Positions 13,970 to 15,192 of a DNA stretch of 15,192 bases are shown here, one piece after another. The notes beneath the pieces were generated by a model. The model ran no database searches. It saw nothing but the letters and a program-made list of their open reading frames with translations, and was not told the origin of the DNA. The number at the start of each line of letters is the position of its first letter. Position 1 is the first letter of the stretch. The DNA comes from Holophagales bacterium UBA2201. GTDB lineage: Bacteria; Acidobacteriota; Thermoanaerobaculia; UBA2201. The DNA lies in contig DCUZ01000061.1 in NCBI GenBank assembly GCA_002327305.1, forward strand, positions 2,080 through 17,271, read 5' to 3'. Position numbers and translations under genes: made by a program.

Positions 13970-14057
13970 AGCCCCAGCGTCTTGGCCGGATCCAACGCGA
14001 TGCCCCGCTCCTTCAGCGCGGAGAGCGCCGCGGCCGGTTCCGCCTTTCCAACATGCC

Positions 14058-14103
14058 GCGGGAGGGTCTGCACGCGGGTCCAAGACGAGGGCAACCCTCC
14101 CCT
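14058..14103. repeat. 46-bp palindromic dispersed element, copy 2
   Basis: This is the second copy of the 3728-3773 element (two mismatches), with the same GGGAGGGT/ACCCTCCC stem and inner TGC/GCA pairing. It sits between the convergent phoR and phoU genes and is again followed immediately by a heptad array. Because the hairpin is symmetric it could mark the end of both transcripts, although no T-tract follows. Confidence 0.8.
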
Positions 14104-14173
14104 ACTTCTGACTACGGTGTACCGACTACGGGCTTCTGTCTTCCGGCTTCCGGCTTCTGGCTTCCGGCTTCCG
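14104..14173. repeat. ten-unit heptad tandem array next to the phoU stop
   Basis: Ten consecutive 7-bp units in perfect register, drifting from acttctg/actacgg types to gcttccg/gcttctg types. The array ends 2 nt before the phoU TAG (14178-14176). Confidence 0.85.
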
Positions 14174-14175
14174 CC

Positions 14176-14844
14176 CTAATCCGTGCGGTCCTCCGGGTGG
14201 AGGTGGCGGACGAGTTGCCCCTTGACGAGGTAGATGACCATCTCGGCGATGTTGGTGGCGTGGTCGGCGAGGCGTTCCAGATACTTGGCCACGTAGGTGA
14301 CGCGCGCGGCCCGCGGGATGATCTCCGGATCCCTCACCATGAAGATCATCAGTTCGTTGAAGATCTGGACCGTCAGGGCGTCCACCGCGTCGTCGCGGCC
14401 GATCACCGCCTGGGCCAGGACGGCGTCGCCCCGGATGAAGGCGTCGAGCGCGTCCTTGACCATCCCCTGGGCCAGTTCAGCCATGCGGGGGATGTCGATG
14501 TAGGGCTTGATGGGGGGCTCCCCGTTCAATTCCAGGGCGCGCTCGGCCATGTCCACCGCCAGGTCCCCCATCCGCTCCAGGTCGGTGTTGATCTTCATTG
14601 AGGTGGTGATGAGGCGGAGGTCGCCGGCCTTGGGCTGGCGGAGGGCGATGAGGCGGATGCACTCCTCGTCGATCTCGTTCTCGAGGGCGTTGAGTTGGTC
14701 GTCCTCCCCGATGACCCGCCGGGCCAGGGCCGAGTCGCGCTCCGTGAGGGCTCGGACGGCGGCGCGGACGGCCGCCTCCACCAACCCCCCCTCGCGGAGG
14801 AGCATCTCCTTCAGGTGCGTCAGTTCAGCGTCGAAAACGGTCAT
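14176..14844 (-). CDS. phoU: PhoU, phosphate transport and signalling regulator
   Basis: The product is 222 aa, the usual PhoU length. It has two three-helix PhoU repeats with the conserved acidic metal-binding signatures: NALENEIDEECIRLIALRQP, DLERMGDLAVDMAERA in the first repeat and KYLERLADHATNIAEMVIYLVKG in the second. PhoU binds metal clusters, restrains the Pst transporter and keeps PhoR in the phosphatase state. It follows pstB in the same direction, as in most Pho operons, but with a 204-bp gap packed with heptad repeats. GGAGG lies 4 nt before the ATG at 14844. It converges with phoR. Confidence 0.95.
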   Translation of the reverse strand: MTVFDAELTHLKEMLLREGGLVEAAVRAAVRALTERDSALARRVIGEDDQLNALENEIDEECIRLIALRQPKAGDLRLITTSMKINTDLERMGDLAVDMAERALELNGEPPIKPYIDIPRMAELAQGMVKDALDAFIRGDAVLAQAVIGRDDAVDALTVQIFNELMIFMVRDPEIIPRAARVTYVAKYLERLADHATNIAEMVIYLVKGQLVRHLHPEDRTD

Positions 14845-14857
14845 ACATCCTCCGGAT

Positions 14858-14892
14858 GGCTGAAGGCTGGAGGCTGAAGGCGGAAGGCCTCC
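14858..14892. repeat. heptad array, ggctgaa type
   Basis: Five 7-bp units (ggctgaa, ggctgga, ggctgaa, ggcggaa, ggcctcc) lie just upstream of the phoU start. A run of nine C (14891-14899) follows and shifts the register relative to the next arrays. Confidence 0.75.
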
Positions 14893-14905
14893 CCCCCCCG
14901 GGTAA

Positions 14906-15052
14906 GTTCAAAGTTCCAGGTTCAAAGTTCAAAGGCGACATCGTCTTTCCTCTCACATTTATCGTCTCACGTCTCCCGTCTTGCGTCTTCAGTTTCTTGG
15001 CCCTTGATTTCCTTCTTAATTTATACTTCATAATTCCTACTTCGCATCTCAT
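14906..15052. repeat. mosaic of heptad arrays filling the pstB-phoU gap
   Basis: The 147 bp divide into 21 heptads in one register. Clear blocks are 14906-14933 (gttcaaa type, four units), 14941-14989 (minus-strand consensus RAGACGN, seven units, one degenerate) and 15025-15052 (acttcat type, four units). The pstB stop codon (15051-15049) is inside the last heptad. Confidence 0.7.
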
Positions 15053-15192
15053 CCAAACCTTCCCGTAATATACTCCTCGGTCAGCTTCTGCCCGGGGTTG
15101 GTGAAGATCCGCTCGGTTTTATCATATTCGATCAGTTTGCCGAGATAGAAAAAGGCGGTGCTGTCGGAGACGCGGGCGGCCTGCTGCATGTT
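15049..15192 (-). CDS. pstB: PstB, phosphate ABC transporter ATPase, C-terminal fragment at window edge
   Basis: Only the last 47 codons are in the window: on the minus strand they read NMQQAARVSDSTAFFYLG, then KLIEYDKTERIFTNP and a final TEEYITGRFG before the TGA at 15051-15049. This matches the highly conserved PstB C-terminus (NMQQAARVSD, IFTNP, YITGRFG). PstB powers high-affinity phosphate uptake through PstCA. The rest of the gene, and probably pstA, pstC and pstS, lie beyond the right edge. Confidence 0.95.
   Translation of the reverse strand, partial: NMQQAARVSDSTAFFYLGKLIEYDKTERIFTNPGQKLTEEYITGRFG

Noticed and set aside
14104..15052. Repeats considered as a CRISPR array
   Set aside because: Units are 7 bp with no 20-50 bp spacers and no cas genes nearby; they are tandem heptads.

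Overview
The window looks like a GC-rich bacterial chromosome fragment, most likely Acidobacteriota or a close relative. The clearest pointer is the roughly 1,000-residue TonB-dependent receptor with an N-terminal carboxypeptidase-regulatory-like domain (Oar-like). A sulfatase-fold/TPR fusion, a Pho two-component system and high G+C fit the same idea. The taxonomic call is inference; there is no rRNA or other marker here.

Layout. On the minus strand, from right to left, positions 8822 to 1 carry: a TonB-dependent receptor (8822-5751); a strong intrinsic terminator; a sulfatase-fold/TPR protein (5696-3795); a repeat-filled gap; a DUF2207-like membrane protein with a Cys-Ala repeat tail (3630-2083); a radical SAM/SPASM enzyme with a PqqD-like N-terminus (2086-743), overlapping the previous gene by 4 bp; an octad-repeat inverted structure (642-740); and a class I methyltransferase cut by the window edge (628-<1). 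On the plus strand, divergent from the receptor, lie a short, diverged TldD/TldE metalloprotease pair (9201-10349 and 10346-11515) and then a PhoB/PhoR-type response regulator and histidine kinase (11553-12236 and 12233-13969). Converging on these from the right are PhoU (14844-14176) and the last 47 codons of PstB (>15192-15049), so phosphate signalling occupies the right end.

How the genes work together. The most interesting unit is the translationally coupled pair DUF2207-like protein plus radical SAM enzyme. The predicted topology puts the protein's C-terminal tail, CACACACAGCACACAGGGR, in the cytosol, where the neighbouring enzyme, which has a PqqD-like substrate-recognition region and a complete auxiliary-cluster domain, could modify it. 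This suggests a protein-tail modification system rather than a classical short RiPP precursor. The methyltransferase and the TldD/TldE pair nearby could be further processing enzymes, but that is only a positional inference.

Non-coding structure is unusually rich. Several intergenic regions are built of degenerate 7-bp tandem repeats with differing consensus sequences, abutting or including stop codons. A nearly identical 46-bp palindromic element occurs twice, each time directly before such an array. Three genes (DUF2207-like, TldD, response regulator) have a TANNNT hexamer exactly 6 nt before the ATG, as expected of leaderless transcripts. No tRNA, rRNA, CRISPR array or transposase was seen.
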